DNA of 64,000 nucleotides from Nereocystis luetkeana (taxonomy: Eukaryota > Sar > Phaeophyceae > Laminariales > Laminariaceae), in NCBI GenBank assembly GCA_031213475.1, contig JARUPZ010000017.1, positions 992,001 to 1,056,000 of the forward strand, written 5' to 3'. Positions 35,101 through 45,263 of this stretch are shown one piece after another. Position numbers and translations under genes: made by a program. Below the pieces are notes generated by a model. The model saw only the letters and a program-made list of their open reading frames with translations. It was not told the DNA's origin and did not search any database. Position 1 is the first letter of the stretch, and every line of letters begins with the position of its first letter.

Positions 35101-37230
35101 GGCCCAAATTGATCGAAAGCGGGCCCGGTCTACGAAGAAGGCTGTGCGGCGGAAAGCCAGACGCCAGGTGAGGGGTGCTGCGCCGCTTGTTCTTGTCTTA
35201 CTTCCCTTGGTATAGAAGTAGTGTTGCTCTCTGCAAGTTGGATCGTGCTCGACCCAGCTCGTAGCGTTTGACTATATTACTACCATGAATTTATCGTTTG
35301 AGTCTGACGTGTATAGTTTATACATTTAGCACTTAACCCTTTTAGAACCGCAGTCCCGTTTTGGGGACAAACCACTCAAATTTTGAGTAGTTTGTCCCCA
35401 CAACGGGACTGGGGTTCTAAAGGGGTTAAGCGCCGTCTTTTCCTGTACATGATATGAAGTATTAATGGATATTCGTATAACTTTGATATTGGCTTAGCCA
35501 AAGGGATGACAACCGATGCACGGCGGAAGTCCTTCGACTACAGCTTCACTGAAGGATGCGTCATCATGATACCTGTCTGCATATCTTCTTATCTCGTCAC
35601 TATAAATTGTCATGAACACATGTTAGCAATACAACAATACAACCGTGCGCTGTAGGCAGTACCAATAGACCACAAGAACGGCAGCCGTCGGATTGCTGGT
35701 CATCACACGTACCTGGTATTGCGAACAAATACCATCCCGTACCATACCTACTGTAGTACCAGTACAGAACTGCTTCATCTCGCGTTATTTTTTATTGTCT
35801 TCTGCCATCTTGTCTCATCATATCCTTTCTCGTCTGATGATGTATGCTCCCTGGTATGCTGTGCCGATCATAAGGCGGAGACGGCGCAGAAGTTGGTGTC
35901 CAAGCTCAACCCGGGTTTGGGCAACAAGTACGAGAAGGCCAAGATGTTGAGAGATATACAGGGAAGCAAGAATGTCACCACTTTCACAGGTATGGTGTGA
36001 TGATTATCATGATCATATATTAGATGGTGTCTTTTGATATGGTATATTTGATGCTACCAGTATGACGTTACCTGGTAAATGCTATGACAAGATAACTCGA
36101 AGCTCCACGCAGTTTTGAATGGGTACGCTTACAGCTGTGCTGCCTTCTTCATTCCTTGTGCACCTCGTGCAATCACTTACTTGGTAGCTCTCTGTATTGT
36201 TTTTCGGACTGCTGTAATGTAATGTAACCTTGGTGCGGCAACACGACGATTGGGGCAATGCAGACATCACTGCGCGGTACCGCGGAACATGGAGGATTAC
36301 AGCTTTGTACTCATAGCGCGGGACCGCGGGACTTCGTCCCTTGCAAAATACTGGTACCTGGCGTCTCAATATATGAAGTCACGAGCAAAATGTACCTGGT
36401 GCAGGGTACGTGGTAACAAACACACGGCGTTTGGTTGCTCATACATATTGACTGTATCGCATTCCACCATGGCTGAAGGTTTCTCCGCTCTGCTTTATGA
36501 TTGGGTCCTATTCATGCTGTGCCTCTTCTTTAATTGTGTTTTTAATCCTCCGGCGGATGAATTGAGGTTAAACTCAAAGCACTTCCACATCCGTGTCCAT
36601 AGACCTTTGATTGTACCAGGTATATCATACGTATAGAACACAGCGGACTTGGTGGCGAGTGTTTTTTTGACCTTCCAGTCCTTGTACTTTCTTCCCATTT
36701 CTCTTTCGCTGTTTTGTTTTCTTCGATTTGCCTTGCAGGCGATGGAGATTCCACTGGGAAGGAATTCAGCACTTCCACCAAATTCTTCACTCAGCTTCAG
36801 GAATCGGTGAGCGTGTGAATTCGGCTCGAAATTGCTCGTCGTGTAGTCTAGTAGACTAGACAATTAAGAGGGCTTTTATTCACCACTGAGAAACAGATGC
36901 TTTTTTATTTCTGTTACTCGAGAGATCCTCGCACCTCGCGAGCGAGTCAGCGCATTTCACCCACTTTTGTATGTATGCACGCCTACAGTCCGTCTCATCT
37001 CTACCTGGTACGTAGAAATCGCACAATTTTCTGCGACGCATGTGGGCATCACACAGCAGTCTCCACAATCTTGATTACCTCTCACTTTTGACATTCTTGT
37101 TCCTGTTATTTTATATTCGCTTTTTTGCTTCGAGGTAACCGCAACCGTCAAATCCGGCGGGAATGGAGCCGCAGCCGAAGCAGACGCCAGCAAGGGAAAT
37201 GGAAAGAGGGCTGCCCAATTGAGACTCTGA
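19140..37230 (+). CDS. MPP10: U3 small nucleolar ribonucleoprotein MPP10, 15 exons
   Basis: MPP10 is a U3 snoRNP and SSU-processome component needed for early 18S pre-rRNA cleavages in the nucleolus. Exons: 19140-19355, 24511-24607, 25373-25479, 26386-26630, 27351-27415, 28603-28792, 29263-29541, 30076-30210, 30726-30816, 32986-33135, 33495-33621, 35088-35167, 35875-35989, 36739-36806, 37135-37230. The phases join throughout and give 2061 nt, 686 aa plus stop, close to the usual 680 or so. Family landmarks in order: [20 protein letters not shown] at the N terminus, [13 protein letters not shown], an acidic tract (SDSEDDEG), [25 protein letters not shown] followed by [59 protein letters not shown], basic [23 protein letters not shown] and terminal AAQLRL. 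The ATG lies in CAGGAGCCATGG, a good context. Introns carry many repeats, including a retrotransposon in the 5.2-kb intron 1. The exon 4/5 junction uses donor GTGTGA at 26631, chosen to keep phase. Confidence 0.95.
19981..20395 (+). repeat. Dispersed repeat C with expanded AAT microsatellite, MPP10 intron 1
   Basis: Starts near CATCAGTACACCCAGTGTCC and includes CACAGACTG...GAGACAGAGAAA, then an (AAT/CAT)n microsatellite at about 20083-20165, then a GTACCGGGTACGAGAACACA block and a GTACTCAAGAAGGACAGA block. This is the longest copy. It abuts the 3' end of the retrotransposon, which points the other way. A (TTG)8 run lies just upstream at 19921-19944. Confidence 0.7.
20410..23285 (-). mobile_element. 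Degenerate non-LTR retrotransposon (LINE), reverse transcriptase remnant
   Basis: Minus-strand frames encode an RT: 23000-21969 carries an upstream linker and RT palm start ([58 protein letters not shown]). 21769-21098 carries [19 protein letters not shown] and the catalytic [10 protein letters not shown]. 20939-20700 carries the C-terminal tail ([36 protein letters not shown]). Frames are broken between 21969 and 21769 and again near 21100, so the copy is dead. The apurinic endonuclease domain is not recognisable; the 5' end is truncated or diverged. It sits antisense in MPP10 intron 1. Confidence 0.9.
21113..21233. repeat. 38-bp unit repeated three times inside the LINE
   Basis: Units beginning CATCCTCCATATCATACAG start at 21113, 21158 and 21196. 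The spacing is 45 then 38 bp because a TATCCTC spacer follows the first. It interrupts the RT thumb region and helps explain the frame loss. Confidence 0.9.
23286..24510 (+). other. Rest of MPP10 intron 1
   Basis: Contains long open frames on both strands at 23266-23900 without family features. A CACCCGCCAG/CAGCACCCGC direct repeat lies at about 23500-23530 and a GATCATATCA-type run at about 23990-24010. I see no gene or named element. Confidence 0.45.
25937..26214. repeat. Two-copy tandem duplication, 139-bp unit, MPP10 intron 3
   Basis: Units begin GTTTTTCGAGCGCCTG at 25937 and 26076 and each ends in TTTAGCACACCCTTACC. The two copies look identical, so the duplication is recent. No coding potential is seen. 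It ends about 170 bp before MPP10 exon 4. Confidence 0.93.
28000..28330 (+). mobile_element. SINE B with tRNA-derived head, MPP10 intron 5
   Basis: The head at 28000-28077 has a D-arm GGTTCAAGTGGTTAACC and a perfect T-arm (CTGGG TTCGAGC CCCAG), giving A and B boxes for Pol III. The acceptor stem is imperfect and position 33 is not U in the best fold, so it is not a functional tRNA. The body includes GATGCGAGTCGACGAGG, CTTCTCGCGATAAA, and CCCCGGATCTGAGTTACGAG, and it ends in A14 at about 28316-28329. Tail-only copies lie at 51655, 53713 and, on the minus strand, 43830. Confidence 0.82.
31264..31361. repeat. 98-bp foldback element, copy 1 (MPP10 intron 9)
   Basis: Starts CTTAACCCCTTTAGTACCGC and ends with the inverted counterpart CTAAAAGGGTTGAG. 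The arms contain GTCCCGATTTGGGGACAAAC and GTTTGTCCCCAAAACGGGAC, so the transcript or single strand would form a hairpin of about 43 bp with a small loop. The second copy is at 35332-35430. Confidence 0.9.
34162..34989 (-). mobile_element. 828-bp TIR element, copy 1 (MPP10 intron 11)
   Basis: Ends are inverted repeats: AGACCTATGCCCATGGGAAA at the left and TTTCCATTGGCATAGGTCT at the right. The whole element is the inverse of 38542-39374. The interior carries GCCGATGTTGGGCCAACATC, a short palindrome, and a short open frame common to both copies that differs at several amino acids. No transposase is seen, so it is non-autonomous. Target duplication is unclear; a TA next to each left end is possible. 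Confidence 0.85.
35332..35430. repeat. 98-bp foldback element, copy 2 (MPP10 intron 12)
   Basis: Starts CTTAACCCTTTTAGAACCGC and ends CTAAAGGGGTTAAG. The arms pair along nearly their whole length around a CAAATTTTGAG centre. It differs from copy 1 by a handful of substitutions, mostly at the centre. Confidence 0.9.
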
Positions 37231-38055
37231 CATCGTCATCGTGTTTGTCTTCCTTTGAGAGCTATCAGTATGTCAGCAGTATTAATAGTTGCATTTCAGA
37301 GCTAATAAGAGGGTGGCGAGATGTTGTGAGCGTTTGCTGTATAGACTGGTGCTAGGTTCTGGTGTTCTGGTTGACTTGGGGGACGTGTGATGCGACAATA
37401 TGTTACATCTGTCGTACTTGCGTAGTCTTCAGTATCATCAATCACTGTCGCCATGGGTGGTGTGGTCGGTTGGCACATGGTATTCGGTAATCGGGCAAGG
37501 CAACAGATTACAAGATAGAGATAATTTGGCATATTCTGATCGTTTCGCTGTGCGTTTCGCGTATGTCATGCTCGCGCCCTGGGCGCTCCTTGTTCAAAGA
37601 CTGTAGTGCAGATGGTCCTCAACTTGTGCCTTGCCTCTCCAGTTTCTTCATTGCGGTCAATTCCGCTCAATGCAAGAATCGCGGGTACATCAATAGAATC
37701 AATATCCCTTCACTGTCAGCAGTACGCCACTGGTCAACTTGTGCCGATTAAATCGAGTACACATCGCACAACCACAGATGGATGTAGACTATGGCGTCCA
37801 ATCCACAAGCGTGTACTTCAACAGAAATGCTCTCTTCACCCAGTCCAACCTTTTCCATGTAGTATTAATAGTATTAATAGGGCCTACTCTGCATTCTTCG
37901 TCCATGCCCCAACCCGCTTCCATCAGATGACCCATCAACTCTCACCAAAGGGCCCTCCAACTAGTACGGCTGCCACATAACATACCAACTAAGATGCCAT
38001 CACATCACATACCAACCGAGATGCGCGTAAGTGTAAGGTGTAAGGCTGCTTTCCC
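37231..38055. other. Spacer between convergent MPP10 and uS5m genes
   Basis: 825 bp hold both 3' UTRs. A double TATTAATAG lies at 37863-37880 and one at 37280. Plus-strand open frames at 37606-37980 show no family features. No clear AATAAA signal is visible next to either stop codon. Confidence 0.5.
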
Positions 38056-41000
38056 CTAGGCAAACCGGCCCGCCATTTCTCTTTGAAGAGACAAAATCCG
38101 CTTCCCCCGGCCTCTTGCGATGCTCTCGATTCCTTGATGCTTGGCGAGGGCGTCGAAGAAGGCGTATATCATAGAGTATTTGTTGCGCCTCCCGATCATT
38201 TTGCACTGGACATTCGGCACAGATGGCACAACAGGGGTACATGTTATACCCGTATGACACACAGGTACACATTGAACATCAGGGGCACGTGAGGTGCACG
38301 TGAGGTGGCAGGTTGGAGTTGGCGTCCTGAGCGCCACGAATAGTGATGATACGATCACATTATTAATAGTTAATTCCCCTTATATCCTGCCCGTGGTCAC
38401 AAAGCAGGCTGTAATAAAAATGCGTCTCAATGGGAAAAAACAAACAATTGAAATATAGTGTGCACGGCAGTACCAGTACGTACGTAAGGGAAACGGTAAT
38501 AACGAGCTGTGGTGTACCACGTAGCACAAGGAAGTGACGTAAGACCTATGCCAATGGAAACGCGAAGTTCAAAAGTTTTTTTTAAATATACTGTATTGCT
38601 TAAAAAAACAGCCGAAAGTTTTCTCGTACCGCCGCTGTGGGAAAAAAGAGAAAAATGTTTTTATTTCTTATTTTTTCCCCCCCAATGGCTGCAGGCGGCG
38701 CAACTTGTTTCTCCTGGTTGCAAATTGTCAACACGGTGATCGAAAACAGCTCGTGCTACGATCGACGCTCGATCTCGACATAGACTCGGCCCACAGCCAA
38801 CCCGCTCGGTATCTGGCAAGGCCAACGAATACAGATGACGGCCTCGAACATATCAGGTGGATCCATGGTCTAGGGGGTGAGAGCTTGCCGGCGGCGGCCT
38901 ACAGTATCCTCTCAAACCTGAAAAAAAGTCGATTTTTTGCCATTCGAGACGGATGGAGAAGTTTTGTCTTCCGTTTTGTGCAAACCAGCGGCCAAATGTT
39001 TTTTTCATTATACGCCTGGTCAGCTCCCGCCACATGACACCGGCCATGGTGTGAAGACCGTGACCCTAGGGTGGGTCGGAGCCCCTAACGAGCGCACTCC
39101 GTTCAGAATTCATGACGCAATCGTTGGTTTTGTTAATCGATGTCTGTCGAGGACTCGGAATCTCGCCGCTTCGAATCAAAGATCGGCCTGAGTTTTTCTC
39201 AAGCCGATGTTGGCCCAACATCGGCCCCAGATTTGCTTTTTTCGGGCTTTTCCAAAAGTTAGGAACTTCCTTTTTTTTTTACGTGGCCCAGAGGGAGCGT
39301 GTTCTGATTTTTTTGGGCGGGTATCTTCGAAATTTAAACTTTTTATTGATACTTCGCTGTCCCATTGGCATAGGCTCAAGCGGTATCATATCCTGTCAAC
39401 GAAAGCATTATTTACTATTCGCCTATTTGAATACCTGGTTAGTAGTGCCGGTACCAGGTACGAGATGATATACAGGCACCGACGTCTTGACCACAGGGCG
39501 ACGAAGTATCATGTTATACACAGTCGACTATCGTAGTTCACCACTACCTGGTACTGATTAACACTGTGGCCGTTAACGTTCAATCTCTTTCTTACCGCGC
39601 CGTCGGTGATGCCCATGTTATACAGAATATCCCGTGACAGCTTGCCTGCTCGCATGCCCGACCCCGGTGGCCTAGACCAGATGTACACCTGTTGATACAG
39701 AGCAAAGAGCATTACCGTCAACGAATCAGCTTGCATGCCTTGAAAAGGGAGGGACTTCGGAGGGTCAACGCGTAAAAAAAAAGTGACCATGCCAGTATCG
39801 CGCACACCAAGCAGCGCCGTACTGCTGGGGGGTATGTAGGGGATGTGTCCGAAGTGCGACAGGCGAGCAGCATGATTATATCATGATATGTTGATATGTG
39901 TTTCTATTGCACGTTCTTCCTAACAGGTTGGAAATACCACATTTGTCGCTTTTCAGGTTGCTCTTACCGTAAGTATATCTGGCCCCCAAAAGGACCAATA
40001 GTCAAACACACACTTTGCGAAGCACTATCGGTATATTGCAGTACAGTAAAAAGGGGTGGCGATGTCCAAAGAGCCAAACCTTCACTCGAAACGATACTGG
40101 CGACTACTACTTCTGGGCACATGTTTCGTCAGATTGACAAGCTTTGCTCATTACTGCATGGGTGGCTTTATGCTTGCGATATGGCTCCAACACAACCGCA
40201 ACACAGCAACATATCCTATTATTAATAGTAGGGTAACACACACCTTGCTCCCGTTGTGCTTTCCCACCAGGTCTTGGCAAAGGGACGCCTGCTTGTATCG
40301 CTCCACGTAGACAAGGTTCGGCAGCAACTTCGCTTTTCTGACAATATACCAGTAAAATTTATCGGCACGCGGTACGCGTGAAATCGGCAGCAACAGTAAA
40401 ACTTAACGAAAGCAAAAAGGCAAGTACAAAATAAAGATATACTAGGTATCATAAAACAATCATCCACCACCAGGGTAAACAAGAGGCGGGAGGATCATCA
40501 ACGTGACGTCCAGGGCATGGTGCTCATACTCGACTCGGTTATCACACCAAGCCCGACGATATGGGATTTTTCGTCCACGAGTCCTTCGGGCACCATAAAA
40601 CTGTTCTTGCCCGCCGCAGCGGTTAACGCCAACCTCCCTGAAACGGCAGCATGATACTTGCCGTAGACAACTAGAAACCCAGACCCAAAATACTCCGGCG
40701 GTGTTTACATGTCACATGGCAAATATGATATGGCGAACAAGAAATAGCAGGAATCACGTACGTATGGGCTTACCGGCTGGCTTCCGTGATGGCCTCTGCA
40801 GGACTGATTGCTTTGCCAATAGCGAATCCTCCAACGCCGTTCAGATTGCCCACAGTTACCAGCGCCCTATATTGGATCTCCATGCCACCCTTCACGGTCT
40901 TGAGGTGCAACAACAGGACAAATGCAATGACAAATGCAATGACAAATGCAATGACAAATGCAAACATCTTAGCCTCGTCCTCACTCGTGCACTTCAAGGT

Positions 41001-43718
41001 GTTCGTGCTCCCAACTTCCCGACAGTGGGAAGCAATACAGCAATACTCGTACAGCAAGCAACAGCCACTGGAGGTTGGGGACCTTAGGATGGGCTAGCGG
41101 TGCGCCACCACCCTGCTTCGCCTTCGGATCGGTGTACCAAAAACGGTGTACCAAAGGTTGTACACCACAACATATATAGGCCAGGTGTGAATCCAACTCC
41201 AAAACAACGGGGCAAAAACACAAGCGCGAGCCGAGTCAGTGATGACATTTTCATTGCTTGGCCACCCAAAATCTCAACATGTCCACAAAGCGCTCCGGTG
41301 GAACGTTACACGAAACAAAGACGTAACTTAATACCAGTGATTCAAATCACTACCAGATATAAGAAACAGCAAGGCGGAACACTGCCCGATGTCGTGATTA
41401 CTCTCTTGGTTTGATACCTTAGTCACTCGGTCGGTGTGTATCAAAATTTCTGCCCATTTGCCTTGCGCCATTTCGACCGTTCGTTTTTTCCTGGGGGGGG
41501 CAGGAAGGTCCACCTGCGACAGTTGTAAGTTAAGGTGGGGAGGGGCATATCGGCATGATGGCATCACAGACTGTCGATCAAGTCATCTTCACACAGCACC
41601 TATACACGGTAGGCGTCGAGTGCACGTGCTGTATGTATCAATACACGCAAAACAGAACCTTGACCACTGAAACCGACCTGGATCTCTCGTGAAAAAGAGG
41701 ATTCGACATCTTCGCAACATGAAACTGTTCATCGAATCACAGGAGAAAATCCATTTTAAAGAAAGCTCTAGAGTACACTAATTATTATGTATAACACCTG
41801 GTAGAGAGATGCCATGAACCCATATTGAAAACTCTGCAGACTGGTCAAATGAGGGCAAAACTCAAAGCGACCACGTCGACAACTACCAAAAGGTGATGAT
41901 ATATCGTGCATCATTTCGTTCCGTGCACCATATGTTAAAAAATCAGCGTGACGCACCGCATTTACACACCGGGGGCTCACATCTTTCGAGGTCTTGGGCT
42001 CGCCCTTGATTGCCTGTACTTGAGCGAGAAGATCCGTCTCACTGATAAAGATCGCAACGACAGAAGCGGTTGACATTCAATAATTCGATTGCTATAACCA
42101 TGAGGTTCAAACAATTAATGTTTGAGGTGGGCAGTCTGGATCCAGTGCTACAATTTTACAATTGTGCAGTTGGTTTGGTGGTTTGGGGTTTCCTTACGGC
42201 ATTACGGCACACCCTGTTTGCATCTCATCCAGAAGGGTGAACAGGAGGGGTCCACTTCCGCATGCCTTTTCTACTCTACTTTGTTTCGCTGAATTGCGCT
42301 CACCCATTGTTCTCCAAGTAGTCCTCGAGACGGTTCTCTCGAAGTGCCGTCAAGCGCCTAATTGACTCCTCGAACTCCTGTGCTGTTTCCTCATCCAAAT
42401 CGTCAAAGTCTGTTCCTTTGACAGCATCCTTATACTTTGTGCCGGACATTATCAAGTCCGCCTTTGGTGTTGGGTGTTTACGGTCACGTGTGTCACACGT
42501 ACAAGCAGAGAGGACGCCCATCAGGTTAAACCCGCACTAACCCTTTCTGGAGCCAAGCGTCACTACTGTCACTGCTGTCTCAGTTCTGTTTGTTGGAGGA
42601 CCAATAGGTTCGATGTTATCTGCACAGCACCAAAAGCCAATGTTGCTGTTTTCGAGACTGGCGTCCGGGGTATGATACCCTTTTGCCGAGCGTTATCGTC
42701 TTGCATGATGCCGAGAGTGTTGGGCATGAGTAATCGGCGGTAGGCCTCATCGGCGTTGGTTGACAGTATGCTTTTAGGCGTTTCCTAGGAAACAAAGGCA
42801 GGAGGAAGTGCGCCATCGTCATCACGTGCTACTCACGACTATATACGACTACGACGAGCATACTATTCATTCACTTGCACAATCGATACGGAGAAGTAGT
42901 TGCATTTCAACGACTAGGGAGTTGGTCGTTTTGGGACAAGCGACACTGCTGTAACTACAATGACGGCAGTACCTACCAGGTACTATAATATCATACAAAA
43001 CATATTAATACTGCGCTGCAGAAATGCCGGCGTCCCCGGTGGCTTGGTAGGTGGTCCGCGTGCCTATCAAGATCAATTTCGTGGGTTCAAGTCTCACCGA
43101 GTGCATGCTCGTGGCTTTTTCTTGCAAAAAAGAAATTGACTAGCGGAAAGCGCGAGAGCGTGAGATAGCTACATTCGATGAAAATCGACGAGCAGTGGGA
43201 ACGCTGATTCATTCCTATGCGCTACAAAAAATCAAGGAACGTACCGGGGGGGAGAAGGGATGACACCTGTGACACACGGCGTGTCCAGAAGCTCGTCGAG
43301 GATAAAACCTCCCACGAGTAAGGCTGGAAAGTAAAAGCGATGTTGGAAAAAGAAAAAAAGAAAAAAAGAAAAAAAGGTACCTGTGTACCTGTAAAGTGTT
43401 GTAAATAACTCTCACCAAATCTAGCATGTCCGGTTTGTCCTTCTCCGTCATTGAGACAGTCTTCGCTCGAGGGCTGTAGAACCCAGCACCAGCAGCATCA
43501 TCAGCATCATCCCCCTTTGCCTTTCCTTTCTTGCTACTGCGTGGGTCTCCCTTCGTGCCTCCAACGTCGAGGAGTCGGGGTGAGCTGTGCAATGAGAGTG
43601 CCTGGTGCTGCTGGTTCCCTCGTGTGCGCAGTGCCGCCGCCGAGCTTCCGAGCAGGAAGAACGAAGCCATAGATGAAGGACGGTACAGCAGCAGTGGGCG
43701 ATGGACGACGGGACACAT
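38056..43718 (-). CDS. MRPS5: Mitochondrial ribosomal protein uS5m, 9 exons
   Basis: Small-subunit mitoribosomal protein of the uS5 family, an rRNA-binding decoding-site protein. Exons on the minus strand: 43718-43416, 42784-42679, 42461-42304, 42051 region corrected to 42041-41981, 41513-41418, 40898-40774, 40337-40244, 39688-39596, 38205-38056. The start is ATG 43718 or the internal ATG 43670; both give a Leu/Ala/Arg-rich, acid-poor mitochondrial targeting-like N terminus (MASFFLLGSSAAALRTRG). The S5 core reads WAEILIHTDRVTK/TVKGG, then YRALVTVGNLNGVGGFAIGK, NLVYVERYKQASL, VYIWSRPPGSGMRAG, ILYNMGITDGA/CKMIGRRN and YAFFDALAKH, the usual order of double-stranded-RNA-binding and C-terminal S5 domains. 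An N-terminal extension of about 190 residues precedes the core. Phases join everywhere except exon 2/3, where one splice side must be non-canonical or the boundary is misplaced. Confidence 0.92.
38385..38520 (+). repeat. Dispersed repeat D, copy 2
   Basis: Carries GCCCGTGGTCACAAAGCAGG, then a CTCAATGGGAAAAAAC block, then AAGGGAAACGGTAATAACGA and a terminal GTGGTGTACCAC palindrome. It lies in uS5m intron 8, just outside the 38542 TIR element. Confidence 0.65.
38542..39374 (+). mobile_element. 833-bp TIR element, copy 2 (uS5m intron 8)
   Basis: Inverse of 34162-34989. The left end AGACCTATGCCAATGGAAAC is intact. The right end reads CCCATTGGCATAGG and has lost the final bases of the repeat. 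Divergence between the copies is visible by eye, including small gaps near 38590 and 39270. Confidence 0.85.
43029..43377 (+). mobile_element. SINE A, full length, uS5m intron 1
   Basis: The tRNA-like head GGCGTCCCCGGTGGCTTGG starts at 43029 and the B box GGTTCAAGTCTCACC is near 43085. The body GCGGAAAGCGCGAGAGCGTG is near 43145, and the tail is an (AAAG)n-like A-rich run at 43346-43375. It inserted antisense to the host gene, about 40 bp from the exon 1 donor. Confidence 0.9.
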
Positions 43719-43829
43719 GCAAATTGAACTTTACACTTTGTCATCAACAGTCGTGCCCTCGATCGAACCTTCACTGCTTGCTGCTCTAACGAAGGAACTA
43801 TTCACATTATTATTATTACCAGGTATTAT

Positions 43830-43936
43830 TTATTTATTTTCCCATCCCATTCATTATCTTCGCACATCTTCTTCTCTCTCTCCTTCCAACTCGTAACTCA
43901 CAAAGCAGGCTCGTCTCCCCCCTTCCCGCTACGGTA
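43830..43936 (-). mobile_element. SINE B, 3' fragment
   Basis: Reverse complement of the SINE B tail: CCCATCCCATTCATTATCTT, then CTTCCAACTCGTAACTCA, then CCCTTCCCGCTACGGTAC on the plus strand. The tRNA head is absent. It lies between the uS5m start and the plus-strand gene at 44601. Confidence 0.75.
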
Positions 43937-44600
43937 CATTATAGAAATACCAGGTACCAGGTATTTATTAATATTAATAGGTACGAGTACTCGTGCAGCT
44001 GTTTGCTTTGCATGTACAAGAGCAGTATGTTCACAGGTGCGAGTGCCTTTTAGGTTGTTGCAATCTATAGAGACCTGACGGAGTAGCATCCCCATTCATC
44101 GTGGGTGATACATAGCTCGACACCATCGAGAATGGTTATCGCCGTACTTAGTATTGTGGAGTGGACGGCGGCTATGTACTCGTACGAGTATCGAATGGCA
44201 ACAGAGTGCCGCACACGCATTTATTTGATAATCTTCTAATCCCGTCCATGAACACCACGAACTCTCCACTAACCAGCGAGTCTCGAGCAGCCTAGCTGTA
44301 GACCCATGGTTCAATTGGCACGATCTCTTCACAGCAAGGTGGAGTGCACGTGAAGCACCCGAAAACGTCATGGCTGGCATTTTTCTGCGTCCCGACGTCG
44401 ACTGCCTCGTAGGCTTGTAGGCTCTCGATTTTCGATATAAATGTTGACGTGAATAAAGGTGTTCAATTTTATGAAATGGCGGTAGTAATACGGGATTCCC
44501 GACATTTCTGGGACGTCATATTTTAGGGTTCTGGGTTCAGGGTTATAGGACCCAAACATTTGGCCAGCGATACCTGAAGCTCCACAGCACGGGCTCACTC

Positions 44601-45263
44601 ATGCAGCGGCCAGGGGGCGTGGGGGCGACTTCTCGTGCAGTGGTGAACACGAAATTTCTTATCAATACAGTTCATGGGATAGGATCGCACAATCGAAGAG
44701 AAGAAGTGGAGGATTGCTGGCGACAGCGTCGCTTGGAACAACAGGATCACAAACAACGCACTCGTTTGTCCAACGCCACCGGCGATAGGCGAGGCGAATT
44801 GCCGTATCAAAAGGCGGCGGTAGAGGAAGCTGCGGCATCTGTGGACGACACCCGCACTTTTTGGGCGGAACAGAAACAACGAGTAATGACTGCTGCCCGT
44901 ACGGCGTCGCCGATAGAAGGAGCACTGCTGTCAACCATGCAAGCCGTCACGTCTGTGGAGCGTTCCGGAAAAAAAACAAAATTGGGTAAAGTGCCGTGCC
45001 GCGACCGAGACAACGGCAATGCTAGCAGTATTGGGGCAAAGCTTCTTGTAGCTGAGAAAAAAAAGAGGAGAAAGAGGAAGGACGATAAGAAGGACAAGAA
45101 TAAGAGCAAACATAGCAAGAAGGAGAAACGAAAGCGCGAGTGCCAAAATGCCCGGGATGCCGACAACAACAATGTTGAAGAGAGTCATCGCACTCGGAAC
45201 CTGGAGAGTGACGTTGGCGGCGCCAAGCGGAAGAAGCACAAGAAGCGCAAGGAACAGAAGTAA
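44601..45263 (+). CDS. Lysine-rich basic protein of unknown function, single exon
   Basis: Intact 220-codon frame from ATG 44601 to TAA 45261-45263. The N terminus (residues about 15-50: NTKFLINTVHGIGSHNRREE, then EDCWRQRRLE) looks like a conserved block, but I cannot name the family. The middle is predicted helical with many Glu, Gln and Arg. Residues about 148-180 and 208-220 are almost pure Lys/Arg/Asp (KKKRRKRKDDKKDKNKSKH; KRKKHKKRKEQK), typical of nuclear or nucleolar localisation signals. It is divergent from uS5m, about 0.9 kb between starts. Because no intron interrupts it while neighbours have many, it may be a retrocopy or simply an intronless gene. Confidence 0.72.
   Translation: MQRPGGVGATSRAVVNTKFLINTVHGIGSHNRREEVEDCWRQRRLEQQDHKQRTRLSNATGDRRGELPYQKAAVEEAAASVDDTRTFWAEQKQRVMTAARTASPIEGALLSTMQAVTSVERSGKKTKLGKVPCRDRDNGNASSIGAKLLVAEKKKRRKRKDDKKDKNKSKHSKKEKRKRECQNARDADNNNVEESHRTRNLESDVGGAKRKKHKKRKEQK

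Noticed and set aside
34350..39191. Conserved short ORF shared by the two 0.83-kb TIR elements (34350-34544 minus, 38937-39191 plus)
   Set aside because: The copies differ by several amino-acid changes over about 60 residues, as expected for neutral drift; no transposase motif.
44523..44550. Telomere-like TTTAGGGTT-type run
   Set aside because: Only a few degenerate units (AGGGTTC, GGGTTC, AGGGTT); not a telomere or clear interstitial telomeric array.
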